The notes under the pieces are model-generated. The model made no database searches. It was not told the DNA's origin and saw nothing but the letters and a program-made list of their open reading frames with translations. A stretch of 64,000 bases of DNA from the NCBI GenBank assembly GCA_007123775.1, contig SLGK01000033.1, positions 1 to 64,000 of the forward strand, in the 5' to 3' direction. This document shows, piece by piece, positions 43,012 to 54,394 of the stretch. The stretch comes from Anaerolineae bacterium (GTDB lineage: Bacteria > Chloroflexota > Anaerolineae > Promineifilales > Promineifilaceae). The stretch's first letter is position 1; every line of letters begins with the position of its first letter. Made by a program: the position numbers and the translations under genes.

Positions 43012-45480
43012 GTGGCGAAGTGGCGAAGTGGCAAGGTAGAAGTGGGGCTGCTGCTGGTGGGGGTGCTGGCGGCGCTGCTCTGGCTTTGGTGGGATGAGGG
43101 CCGACTGCTGCGCCCGATGGTAGCTACTGACATTGCCCAAACCCGCCTGAACAGCGTACCGCAAGCGCCCTGGGGCGACAACGTGATTCGCCAGTCGTTT
43201 ACGCCCCAATGGAATGGCCTGCAAGAGATTGAATTGCTGCTGGCGCGGCGTGAGGAACCGGGGGATGGGGGTCTCTCGCTCCGCGAGCGAGACAACGGCC
43301 GTCTCTTCCTCCGCCTCTATGACGATAACGAACGCCTCATTGCCGAAAATCAGCTCGACACCCGCTTCATTCAGCATAACCAGACCCATCACTTTCGCTT
43401 TCCGCCGCAGCCGTCGGCCGGCCGCGAATATACCCTGCAAATAAGCGGCAGTAATACCAATCGCGTGTCGGTATGGGCGTATTCGCTGGACAGTAGTCAG
43501 GATTCAGTAGTCAGCAGTCAGTATGCAGTAGACAGTGGGCAGGTGCTGCGTTTTGTGACGCGCTATCGGCTGACGTGGGGGGATGCGTTGACCAGCCTGG
43601 GCCGGACGCTCTGGCAGCAAGGCGGTCTACTGCTGCTGGCGCTGCTTTTTTTGCCGCTGCCGGGGGCGCTGCTGCTCCAGCTTGGCCCGGCCCGTTGGCG
43701 CTATTGGGACAGAATGGCCTGGTGGGGGATGGCGCTGGCGTTGGGAACGGCCGTCTGGCCCCTGCTCTGGTATGGTCTGACGCTGCTGGGCGGACGCTGG
43801 CAGGGATGGTCGCTCTGGCTGGTATTGGTGGTGGGCTGGGGAGCCGTGGTCAGTCGTCAGTATGCAGTAGCCAGTAAAACTGCTCACGCATCACGTTTCA
43901 CGCATCACGTTTTACGTTTTACGTTTTACGCCCACCACCTGCTTCTAATCCTCCTGCTGCTGCTCGCTCTGGCCGTGCGGCTGCTGGCGGTGCGGCAGCT
44001 TGATACGGCCGCCTGGGTGGATGCCGGCCGTCACGCGCTGATAACGGCCGTTATGGTTGAATCGGGCCAGACGATCAGCAACTACGCTCCCTATCTGCCC
44101 GAAGTGGAGCGCTTTCCCTACCATTTTGGCTTTCATACCCTGGCGGCCAGCTTGCAGTTGATGGGCAACTGGCCCCTGCCCGAACTGCTGCTCTACCTGG
44201 GCCAACTGCTCAACGCCCTGGTGCCTCTGACCATCTATGCCGCCGTCTGGCTGCTGGCGCGGCAGCGGGGCGCGGCGCTGCTGGCCGCTTTTTTGGTGGC
44301 GCTCCCCTTCTTTTTCCCCGCCTACTACGCCACCTGGGGCCGGCTGACGCAGCTAACGGCCGTACTCATTCTCCCCGTTTTGCTGGCCGCTACCTGGCGC
44401 ATCTTCCACGGCGGCTGGGACGGCCGTCGCGGCTGGTGGCTGGTAGGGCTGCTGGTGGCCGGATTGTGTCTGATCCACTTCCGCGTCTTCCTCTACTACC
44501 TGCCCTTTGCCGGATTGGTCTGGCTGGTGGCGTTGGCACGTGGGCGGGGACGAAACGGCCGTTATCTCCTGATGGCGGCTGCCGTGGCCCTGCTCCTGGT
44601 CGGCCCGCGTCTCTACCAGCTCATCATCATCACCGAGCCGGTACAGGCCGTCAGCCACACCATCGCCGGATATAACCGCTTCCCCGACCAGTATTACCGC
44701 GTGGGTTGGGACCGCTACTTTATCTGGCTGGCCGGCGGGCTGTGGCTGGCCCTGTTCCCCTTTATCATCCTGATGCGCCGCTGGCTGTTTTTGCCGCTGA
44801 CGCTGGCTGCCTGGGTGGGTCTGCTTTTCATCTTGCTGGCAGGCGAGCGGCTGGGTCTGCCGGAGACGACGCTGGTCAATTTGAACAGTATGTACATCAT
44901 TCTCTTTGTGCCCCTGGCCCTTTTTCTGGCGTTGGGCTGGGGGCTGTTCTGGCGTGGCTTGCGTCACTGGCCACCCCTGCGCTGGCTGGCGGCACTGGGG
45001 CTGGGCTTTGGCCTGACGCTGGCCGGGTTATTCGGCACTTATCAACAGATCACCATCCTTAATCCACAGACTATTCTGGTTTATCCACAGGATATACAGG
45101 CCATCGCCTGGCTGGATGAGCATTTGCCTCGGGAGAGCCACATCGCCGTCAACAGTTGGCGCTGGTTGGGCAACACCTGGGCCGGCAGTGACGGTGGGGC
45201 CTGGATTGTGCCCCTGACGGGCCGCTCGGCCAGTACGCCCCCGGCCGACTACATCTACAGCCGGGATATGGTGCAGCGTGTCAACGGCTTTAATGAGGCC
45301 TTGCAGGGGATTGAGGAATGGGATGCGGCGGAAACGGCCGAATTTCTGCGCCAGTGGGGGGTCAGCCACGTCTTCATCGGCGCTCGCGGCGGCCAGTTTG
45401 ATCCGGCCACGCTGCTGCAAAACCCTGAGATGAGATTGCTGTATGCGCGGGATGGGGTGTTTATCTTTGCGGTTGAGTAG
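43012..45480 (+). CDS. Large polytopic membrane protein (glycosyltransferase-like/uncharacterised)
   Basis: 822-aa multi-TM ORF with extracytoplasmic C-terminus AVNSWRWLGNTWAGSDGGAWIVPLTGR. Confidence 0.75.
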   Translation: MAKWRSGKVEVGLLLVGVLAALLWLWWDEGRLLRPMVATDIAQTRLNSVPQAPWGDNVIRQSFTPQWNGLQEIELLLARREEPGDGGLSLRERDNGRLFLRLYDDNERLIAENQLDTRFIQHNQTHHFRFPPQPSAGREYTLQISGSNTNRVSVWAYSLDSSQDSVVSSQYAVDSGQVLRFVTRYRLTWGDALTSLGRTLWQQGGLLLLALLFLPLPGALLLQLGPARWRYWDRMAWWGMALALGTAVWPLLWYGLTLLGGRWQGWSLWLVLVVGWGAVVSRQYAVASKTAHASRFTHHVLRFTFYAHHLLLILLLLLALAVRLLAVRQLDTAAWVDAGRHALITAVMVESGQTISNYAPYLPEVERFPYHFGFHTLAASLQLMGNWPLPELLLYLGQLLNALVPLTIYAAVWLLARQRGAALLAAFLVALPFFFPAYYATWGRLTQLTAVLILPVLLAATWRIFHGGWDGRRGWWLVGLLVAGLCLIHFRVFLYYLPFAGLVWLVALARGRGRNGRYLLMAAAVALLLVGPRLYQLIIITEPVQAVSHTIAGYNRFPDQYYRVGWDRYFIWLAGGLWLALFPFIILMRRWLFLPLTLAAWVGLLFILLAGERLGLPETTLVNLNSMYIILFVPLALFLALGWGLFWRGLRHWPPLRWLAALGLGFGLTLAGLFGTYQQITILNPQTILVYPQDIQAIAWLDEHLPRESHIAVNSWRWLGNTWAGSDGGAWIVPLTGRSASTPPADYIYSRDMVQRVNGFNEALQGIEEWDAAETAEFLRQWGVSHVFIGARGGQFDPATLLQNPEMRLLYARDGVFIFAVE
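43488..43546. repeat. CAGTAGTCAG-type simple repeat inside coding sequence
   Basis: gacagtagtcaggattcagtagtcagcagtcagtatgcagtagacagt, translated DSSQDSVVSSQYAVDS. Confidence 0.7.
43850..43930. repeat. CAGTAGTCAG plus CACGCATCACG/ACGTTTTACG-type repeats inside coding sequence
   Basis: gtcagtcgtcagtatgcagtagccagtaaaactgctcacgcatcacgtttcacgcatcacgttttacgttttacgttttacg. Confidence 0.7.
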
Positions 45481-45532
45481 TGCGTAGTTCGTAGTGCATA
45501 GACCGCCTTCTACGCACTACGCACTACACCTG
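45478..45532. repeat. TACGCAC/GTGCGTA hairpin repeat between convergent genes
   Basis: tagtgcgtagttcgtagtgcatagaccgccttctacgcactacgcactaca; overlaps stop codons of both flanking genes. Confidence 0.8.
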
Positions 45533-46334
45533 CTAAATCTAGCTGGTGGGCGATGTAGACTAGCTGACCGGCCTGGACCTGGGCGCGGCGCTGGTGGAGC
45601 CAATCTGGCAATAGGCCGCTGTCCAGAGCGGGGTGGTCGCTCAACGCATTCTCCATGGTGTCCAGGATGAAGTGGAGGAAGAAGGCTTCGTCGGCGGGGT
45701 AACGGCCGTTTACCGGATGAACCACCCAATCGCTGCTTCCCATAGCTAAAACCTGCCCCCCGGCCCGCTGGACCTGATGGAAAAGCTGGCGCCCGGTCTG
45801 GCTGCCGCCGGGACGGCCGTCCATAGTCTGGTGGTAGGCGGTTTCAACGGCCGTATCGCCTGGCAGCGGCGGCTGGAAAATGGTGCCGCCGTCAAAGTTG
45901 AGGGTGAAGTAAAAGAGGCCGTCCGGCTGGAGCAGGTTGAAAAGAAGGGGCAAAGTGTGGGGTAGATCGAGCAAATCGAGCAGGGCGTGGGCGATGAGCA
46001 AGTCCCACCGCTGCGACGAGGATTGGGCGGCAAACTCAAACAGATCGGCCGTTTGCCAGGTGAGATCGATCCCGGCGTGGCGCGTACCGAGCCGCTGGCG
46101 GGCGGTGGCGATACAGGCGGGGTTGGCGTCAACGGCCGTATATTCCCCACCAGTCAGTAAACCCCACGCCGCCAGTCGCTCCACCATCGTACCCACGCCC
46201 GCACCCACTTCCAGGACGCGCAGCGGCCGGTCGCGCCGGGTCACTTCCATTTGCAGGGTGTGCCAAACGTGGCCGTTCAGAGCCCGGTCGTCAATCGTGC
46301 GCTTGGACAAAAGGTAACGAGTAAAAGTAGTCAT
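45510..46334 (-). CDS. SAM-dependent methyltransferase
   Basis: RVLEVGAGVGTMVERLAAWGL...YTAVDANPACIATARQRL. Confidence 0.87.
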   Translation of the reverse strand: MTTFTRYLLSKRTIDDRALNGHVWHTLQMEVTRRDRPLRVLEVGAGVGTMVERLAAWGLLTGGEYTAVDANPACIATARQRLGTRHAGIDLTWQTADLFEFAAQSSSQRWDLLIAHALLDLLDLPHTLPLLFNLLQPDGLFYFTLNFDGGTIFQPPLPGDTAVETAYHQTMDGRPGGSQTGRQLFHQVQRAGGQVLAMGSSDWVVHPVNGRYPADEAFFLHFILDTMENALSDHPALDSGLLPDWLHQRRAQVQAGQLVYIAHQLDLAGVVRSA

Positions 46335-46399
46335 GGTTCCTATTTTGGTGTAGTCTGGGCATAGTTCACTGCTCTCTGGCAGCCAACTTTACAAATATT

Positions 46400-46467
46400 G
46401 ACGGAGGACCGAAGACGAAGGACGGAATTGCTCTGGTCATCGGTCCTTCGTCCTCCGTCATCGGTCA
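46400..46467. repeat. GGACGGA/TCCGTCC-type hairpin repeat
   Basis: gacggaggaccgaagacgaaggacggaattgctctggtcatcggtccttcgtcctccgtc. Confidence 0.75.
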
Positions 46468-46523
46468 GCGAATTTTCAAGCTGACTTGAACCATGCCGTA
46501 GTCGGTAGAAAGCGGTCTACGCA

Positions 46524-47606
46524 CTACGCACTATGTACTAAATCATGTAAAAAAGCACGAATGGCAACGGCCGTTTCATGCCAGGTCGGGTGCTTTTGAT
46601 AGCGTCGATAAGCGGCCAGGCCCATGCGCGCCAGGCGGTCACGGTCATGGTGCAGGGTTTGGATGTGGCGGGTCAATGCGGCCGTGTCATCAGGCTTAAC
46701 CAGATAGCCGTTGACGCCGCTGCGTACCATCTCGCCGGCCGCGCCGGCGGTGGTGGCCAGAACGGGCAGCCCGGCCCCCAGGGCTTCCATGTAGACAATG
46801 CCAAACCCCTCATAGCGGGAGGGCATGATAAACAGTTGGGCCGCTTGCAGGTGGGGAGCGACCGCTTCATTGGGCAGTTGGCCCAGCCAGCGCACACAAT
46901 TTGCCTGGCCGCGTTGGGTCACCTGCTGCTGCAAGCGGGTGGCGTAATCCGGCTCCATCTCCAGGCTGCCGATGACGGTCAACCGCCACTGCTGGCGGGG
47001 CAAGGTGTTGAGCGCATCCAGCAGCAGGTCCAGCCCCTTGCGCCGGACGACGTTGCCCACGTAAATGAGGCGCAGTGGCCCGGGCTGGTGGGCGCGGCGG
47101 ATGATGTGGCGGGGAGAAACGGCCGTTAACAAATGATCCTTCCCCGGATAGCCCACCACACCCGGTCTGGGGCCAACCAATCCTGCCACCAACCGTTGTG
47201 AATCCCAGCTATTGTAGATGAAGCCGTCCACCGAAGCCAGATAGAGCCGCTCAATTTGCCGGTAGCCCCAATTCTGCCAGGCGGGGCGCGGTTCGGTGTG
47301 GCGCAGCAGGTGGATGAGGGAGACCAGGGGATAATTGACGCGGCGGCGCAGCCAATAATTCAGCCCCACCAGCGAGGGGTGGTTTAGCTCGTCCTGAATC
47401 AGGACATCGAGTGGGGCCTGGCGCAGCCTGCGGTAGAGGTCGCGAGAGAGGTTGTCGCTGAGGTGACGGCCGTAATTGCGCCAGGGGAGTGAGAGAATTG
47501 TGATCTGATCGCCCAGCGCCTCTAGCTCCTGGCAGAGCAGCCGGTTATACAAATAGCCGCCGGTGAGGGTGTCGAGGCTGCCGTAAATGAGGAGGCCGAT
47601 GTGCAT
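46524..47606 (-). CDS. Glycosyltransferase family 4 (GT-B, group 1)
   Basis: MHIGLLIYGSLDTLTGGYLYNRLLCQEL; LRLIYVGNVVRRKGLDLLLDAL; MPSRYEGFGIVYMEALGAGLPVLATTAGAAGEMV. Confidence 0.93.
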   Translation of the reverse strand: MHIGLLIYGSLDTLTGGYLYNRLLCQELEALGDQITILSLPWRNYGRHLSDNLSRDLYRRLRQAPLDVLIQDELNHPSLVGLNYWLRRRVNYPLVSLIHLLRHTEPRPAWQNWGYRQIERLYLASVDGFIYNSWDSQRLVAGLVGPRPGVVGYPGKDHLLTAVSPRHIIRRAHQPGPLRLIYVGNVVRRKGLDLLLDALNTLPRQQWRLTVIGSLEMEPDYATRLQQQVTQRGQANCVRWLGQLPNEAVAPHLQAAQLFIMPSRYEGFGIVYMEALGAGLPVLATTAGAAGEMVRSGVNGYLVKPDDTAALTRHIQTLHHDRDRLARMGLAAYRRYQKHPTWHETAVAIRAFLHDLVHSA

Positions 47607-47720
47607 GGAGTTTAGTGCGTCGTGCGTATTGCGTCGTATGTGGTGCTGAAGAGTATGCCTCAAGACAAGGTTGGCAGGATTATAGCAGTTATCGGACTGT
47701 GTTTCAGGTATAATGGGTGT

Positions 47721-48146
47721 ATGAGCAGGCAATCCTCATTTTCTATCGAGCTTCATTTGCTGGCTGACTGGTGCCGGCAACGGCCGTTGCGCCTATGCGT
47801 CTTGTTTGGCTCTCAGGCCACCGGCAAGGCCCGCGCCCGCAGCGACGTAGACCTGGCTATCTGGCCCATCGAGGCAATGACACTCGACCAGCGGCTGCAA
47901 TGGCTCATGGAATTGGAAAATATGCTGGGGCGCGATGTCAGTCTGGTGGCCGTCACCCCTCGGCTCAACCCTACACTTGGTTTTGAGATTGTAAAACATG
48001 GCATCGTGGTCCACGAAGCCGAGCCGGACCTATGGCAGCGGGAGCGCAGTCGCCTCTGGCATCTCTACTGCGACAGTCTGCCCTTCCGCCGCGCCGCCCG
48101 CCGTAAGCTAGACAAATTTGTGGAGGAGATCAAACATGGCGCCTGA
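47721..48146 (+). CDS. mntA: MNT-type nucleotidyltransferase antitoxin (MntA-like)
   Basis: LCVLFGSQATGKARARSDVDLAIWP (GSx10DxD motif); 11-nt overlap with HEPN gene. Confidence 0.85.
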   Translation: MSRQSSFSIELHLLADWCRQRPLRLCVLFGSQATGKARARSDVDLAIWPIEAMTLDQRLQWLMELENMLGRDVSLVAVTPRLNPTLGFEIVKHGIVVHEAEPDLWQRERSRLWHLYCDSLPFRRAARRKLDKFVEEIKHGA

Positions 48147-48528
48147 TGTACAATTGCGAAAACTGCGCTATATCCAACAACTGCTGACCGATTTGCAGCC
48201 TTACCAGGAAGCCACCTTAGCCGAGGTGAAGGCAAACCATTATCAAGTAGAGCGCATTTTGGAACTGCTGGTGGTGGCGGCTACCGATTTGCTCAACCAT
48301 CTGCTGGCCGAACAGGATGTTACGGCCGATTCTTATCGTGACACATTCCGTCTGGCCGGTGAGCATGGCCTGATTCCCTCAGACCTGGCCGAACGGCTGG
48401 AAAAAGCAGCCGGAATGCGTAACATTCTGGCCCACTTATACGAACTCATTGACCATCGTGTGCTTCGGGAAAGTATCCCGCAAGCGTTGGCTGACTTTGG
48501 TCAGTTGGTCGCTATTTTTCACGAGTGA
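48136..48528 (+). CDS. hepT: HEPN-domain toxin (HepT-like, DUF86)
   Basis: KAAGMRNILAHLYELID contains RX4HXY HEPN motif; paired with MNT. Confidence 0.87.
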   Translation: MAPDVQLRKLRYIQQLLTDLQPYQEATLAEVKANHYQVERILELLVVAATDLLNHLLAEQDVTADSYRDTFRLAGEHGLIPSDLAERLEKAAGMRNILAHLYELIDHRVLRESIPQALADFGQLVAIFHE

Positions 48529-48549
48529 AAGTCCAAAGTTGATAGCTTA

Positions 48550-51447
<2,898 letters not shown>

Positions 51448-51473
51448 GGATGGTCCTCATGGTAAGTGTTGGG

Positions 51474-51547
51474 TAAAACGTAATGCGTAAAACGTAATGG
51501 CTCTGGCCCGTTTTTTACGCTTTACGTTTTACTCTTTACGCTTTTTT
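51474..51547. repeat. ACGTAATGCGTAAAACG/TTTACGCTTTACG hairpin repeat upstream of uvrA
   Basis: aaaacgtaatgcgtaaaacgtaatggctctggcccgttttttacgctttacgttttactctttacgc. Confidence 0.75.
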
Positions 51548-51884
51548 GCTAAACAGCCAATCGTGAATTCTACCATGAGGAACGGCCGTTAACCATAGCC
51601 TTTACCAAACGTTCAGACGATATTCAGGGGGATTGTGACAGATGTTGTCAAAGGAAGCAGGAACACGGAGTTTCGCGGAGATAAACCTTCTCTCCGCGCA
51701 CCTACTTCGGTTGCACTCATTACAAGCCTATGGTCCTCAGCATATCACCGCATTCTCATTCAATCTCCGCCTGCTCGAAATTAACGGTTGACTTTCAGCG
51801 AAACATCCTGTATGATGCAAACTCCCCTATTTAGAACTGTTGTGCTAATTTTCAACGCAACACCAAAACCAGAAGGAGGCAATC

Positions 51885-52331
51885 ATGGCCACGCTCGATT
51901 TGTATCTAAGTTTTTCCGGCAACTGTGAAGAAGTGTTTAATTTCTATCGGTCAGTCTTTGGCGGCGATTTTTCGGTGCTGAATCGTTATAGCGACATGCC
52001 CGGCGCTGACGACATCCCGCCGGATTCTGATCATGCCCTGGCCAACGGCGACCGGGACAAGATTATGCACGTTCGTCTGCCTATTGGTCAGGGCACCAAT
52101 TTGATGGGCAGTGACCGGCCATCCGGGGCGGAAACGGCCGTGATGGGCAACGTCTTCTCTATCTCCATAGCCCCTGACAGCGAAGAAGAAGCAGTTCGAA
52201 TATTTGACGCGCTGTCGGCCGGCGGCGAAGTGACCATGCCGCTGGAGAAGACGTTCTGGAACGCCCTCTTTGGCACGTTTACCGATAAATTTGGCGTGCA
52301 GTGGATGGTCAATTATGAGTACGAACAGTGA
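51885..52331 (+). CDS. VOC/PhnB-like glyoxalase family protein
   Basis: LDLYLSFSGNCEEVFNFYRSVFGGDFSVLNRYSDMPG...FGTFTDKFGVQWMVNYE. Confidence 0.9.
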   Translation: MATLDLYLSFSGNCEEVFNFYRSVFGGDFSVLNRYSDMPGADDIPPDSDHALANGDRDKIMHVRLPIGQGTNLMGSDRPSGAETAVMGNVFSISIAPDSEEEAVRIFDALSAGGEVTMPLEKTFWNALFGTFTDKFGVQWMVNYEYEQ

Positions 52332-53076
52332 CCAACGATCAGTTACCAACGGCCGTTTTAACGAACAAGTTGCCGCCCGCTACGACGAAGACGCAAAGGC
52401 AATGTACCAATCGGACGTACTCGAGCCAACGGTGGAGTTCCTGGCAGAACTGGTGGGCGATGGCGCAGCGCTCGAATTTGGCATAGGTACGGGGCGCGTG
52501 GCCCTGCCGCTCAGCGCCCGCGGTGTACTCGTTCATGGGATTGACATCTCGGAACCGATGCTGGCACAATTACGGAGCAAGCCGGGTTCAAAACAGATTC
52601 AAACCACCTGCGGCGATTTTGCCAGCGCCCGTGTTCCCGGCGCCTTCCGGCTTGTCTATCTGGTCTACAACACGATCATGAACCTGACCACCCAGGATGA
52701 GCAGGTGGCCTGCTTTGCCAATGCGGCTGCCCATCTTGAGCCGGGTGGCTGTTTTGTTATCGAGGTCGGCGTGCCCGATTTGCGACGGCTGCCGCCGGGC
52801 GAGCGGGTGCGGGCATTTGACATCGGCCAGACCCATTTTGGCTTTGACGAGTATACTGATTTCACAAACCAGATTCTTTATTCCCACCACTACCTGACAG
52901 ACAACGGTAAGCTGCGCTACTTCTCGGCCCCGTTCCGCTGGGTCTGGCCGGCCGAACTTGACCTGATGGCGCGTCTGGCCAATATGACGCTGCGCGAGCG
53001 TTGGGCCGGCTGGCAACGCCAGCCCTTCACTGATGAGAGCGACGCGCACGTATCAGTCTGGGAGAAACCGCGCTAA
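52315..53076 (+). CDS. SAM-dependent methyltransferase
   Basis: AALEFGIGTGRVALPLSARGVLVHGIDISEPMLAQL; ATG overlaps end of VOC gene. Confidence 0.88.
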   Translation: MSTNSDQRSVTNGRFNEQVAARYDEDAKAMYQSDVLEPTVEFLAELVGDGAALEFGIGTGRVALPLSARGVLVHGIDISEPMLAQLRSKPGSKQIQTTCGDFASARVPGAFRLVYLVYNTIMNLTTQDEQVACFANAAAHLEPGGCFVIEVGVPDLRRLPPGERVRAFDIGQTHFGFDEYTDFTNQILYSHHYLTDNGKLRYFSAPFRWVWPAELDLMARLANMTLRERWAGWQRQPFTDESDAHVSVWEKPR

Positions 53077-53180
53077 GATGACTATGGGCCACACCCGCTT
53101 ACCCTGGCGGCGTATGGTTGCGTTACCAACCTGTCAATGTGGCGTTGTAGCCCGGCATTTTACTTACGAGGAGAAAAACG

Positions 53181-54086
53181 ATGAATACCAACACCCAAAA
53201 AATCACCCCATTTTTATGGTTTAACAATCAGGCTGAAGAAGCGATGAACTTCTATACCGGCCTCTTTAACGATGCCAGAATTGTGTCAATCAACCGTTAC
53301 CCGGAAGGGTTCGATGAAGGCCCAATGGCCGGTATGGGAGGCAAGGTGCTAACGGCCGTTTTTGAACTCGCCGGATTGCAATTCATGGCCCTCGACGGTG
53401 GTCCCATATTCCAATTTACGCCGGCCGTCTCCTTTTTTGTTAATTGCGAAACAGAAGCGGAGGTTGATAAATTATGGGACGAATTGTCTAACGGCGGCGC
53501 AGTCGCCATGCCGCTGCAAGCTTATCCGTTCAGCCAGAAGTTCGGCTGGGTGGTAGACAAATACGGCCTGTCGTGGCAGTTGAATCTGGCCGGCAGCCCG
53601 CAAAACATTACACCCTTTTTAATGTTCGTCGGTTCAGAGGGGCAGGCTGAAACGGCCGTTAACGACTACATTGCCCTTTTTGAAAACGCCGCAATCAGCC
53701 ATCTCACACACTTTGAAGCGGGCGAACCGGGCATTGAAGGGACGGTCAGGCAGGCAGCCTTTACCCTGCACGGCCGACCCTTTATGGCCATGGATGGCGG
53801 CCCGGCCCACAATTTCACCTTCACCGAAGCTATTTCCTTCCAGGTGAGTTGTGAGACGCAAGAGGAAGTGGATCACTTCTGGTATGCCCTCTCAGCTCAT
53901 CCCGAAGCCGAGCAGTGCGGCTGGCTCAAGGACAAATACGGCGTATCCTGGCAGATTATCCCCACTGCTTTGCCCAAACTGCTGACCGACCCCGATCCGG
54001 AGAAGTCACGGCGGGTCACGGAAGCCATGTTGCAAATGAAGAAAATTGAGATTGAGGGATTAGAACGAGCGCATGGAGGCAAATAA
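53181..54086 (+). CDS. Tandem VOC/PhnB-like (3-demethylubiquinone-9 methyltransferase-like) protein
   Basis: Two PhnB-like halves (ITPFLWFNNQAEEAMNFYTGLF...; ITPFLMFVGSEGQAETAVNDYIALFENA...). Confidence 0.9.
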   Translation: MNTNTQKITPFLWFNNQAEEAMNFYTGLFNDARIVSINRYPEGFDEGPMAGMGGKVLTAVFELAGLQFMALDGGPIFQFTPAVSFFVNCETEAEVDKLWDELSNGGAVAMPLQAYPFSQKFGWVVDKYGLSWQLNLAGSPQNITPFLMFVGSEGQAETAVNDYIALFENAAISHLTHFEAGEPGIEGTVRQAAFTLHGRPFMAMDGGPAHNFTFTEAISFQVSCETQEEVDHFWYALSAHPEAEQCGWLKDKYGVSWQIIPTALPKLLTDPDPEKSRRVTEAMLQMKKIEIEGLERAHGGK

Positions 54087-54091
54087 TAATC

Positions 54092-54394
54092 ATGACACGA
54101 GCTGCTAAAACCTTGAGAACGTGTGAGAACGGGCATCAATATTACAAGAGTTCAGACTGCCCTACCTGCCCCACCTGTCAGGCAAATGCCGCACCCAACG
54201 ACGGTTTCCTGGCGAAACTCGCCGGCCCGGCTCGCGGTGCCCTGGAATACGAAGGCATAACCACCCTGGAAAAACTGTCGCAGTACACCGAAAAGGAGAT
54301 CCTGAGCATTCACGGGATTGGTCCCAAGTCAATACCTACGCTAAAGGATGCGCTGGCTGAAGACGGTTTAACCTTTAGAGATAACGGCCGGTAA
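54092..54394 (+). CDS. Zinc-ribbon-like plus helix-hairpin-helix (RNAP alpha-CTD-like) small protein
   Basis: CENGHQYYKSSDCPTCPTCQ and LEYEGITTLEKLSQYTEKEILSIHGIGPKSIPTLKDAL. Confidence 0.8.
   Translation: MTRAAKTLRTCENGHQYYKSSDCPTCPTCQANAAPNDGFLAKLAGPARGALEYEGITTLEKLSQYTEKEILSIHGIGPKSIPTLKDALAEDGLTFRDNGR

Noticed and set aside
44353-44967. 204-aa minus-strand ORF
   Set aside because: Antisense to the 822-aa membrane protein; Gln/His-rich shadow.
47721-48528. Novel defence island around MNT/HEPN
   Set aside because: Neighbours are a glycosyltransferase and uvrA; no other defence-type genes identified, so reported as an ordinary TA pair.
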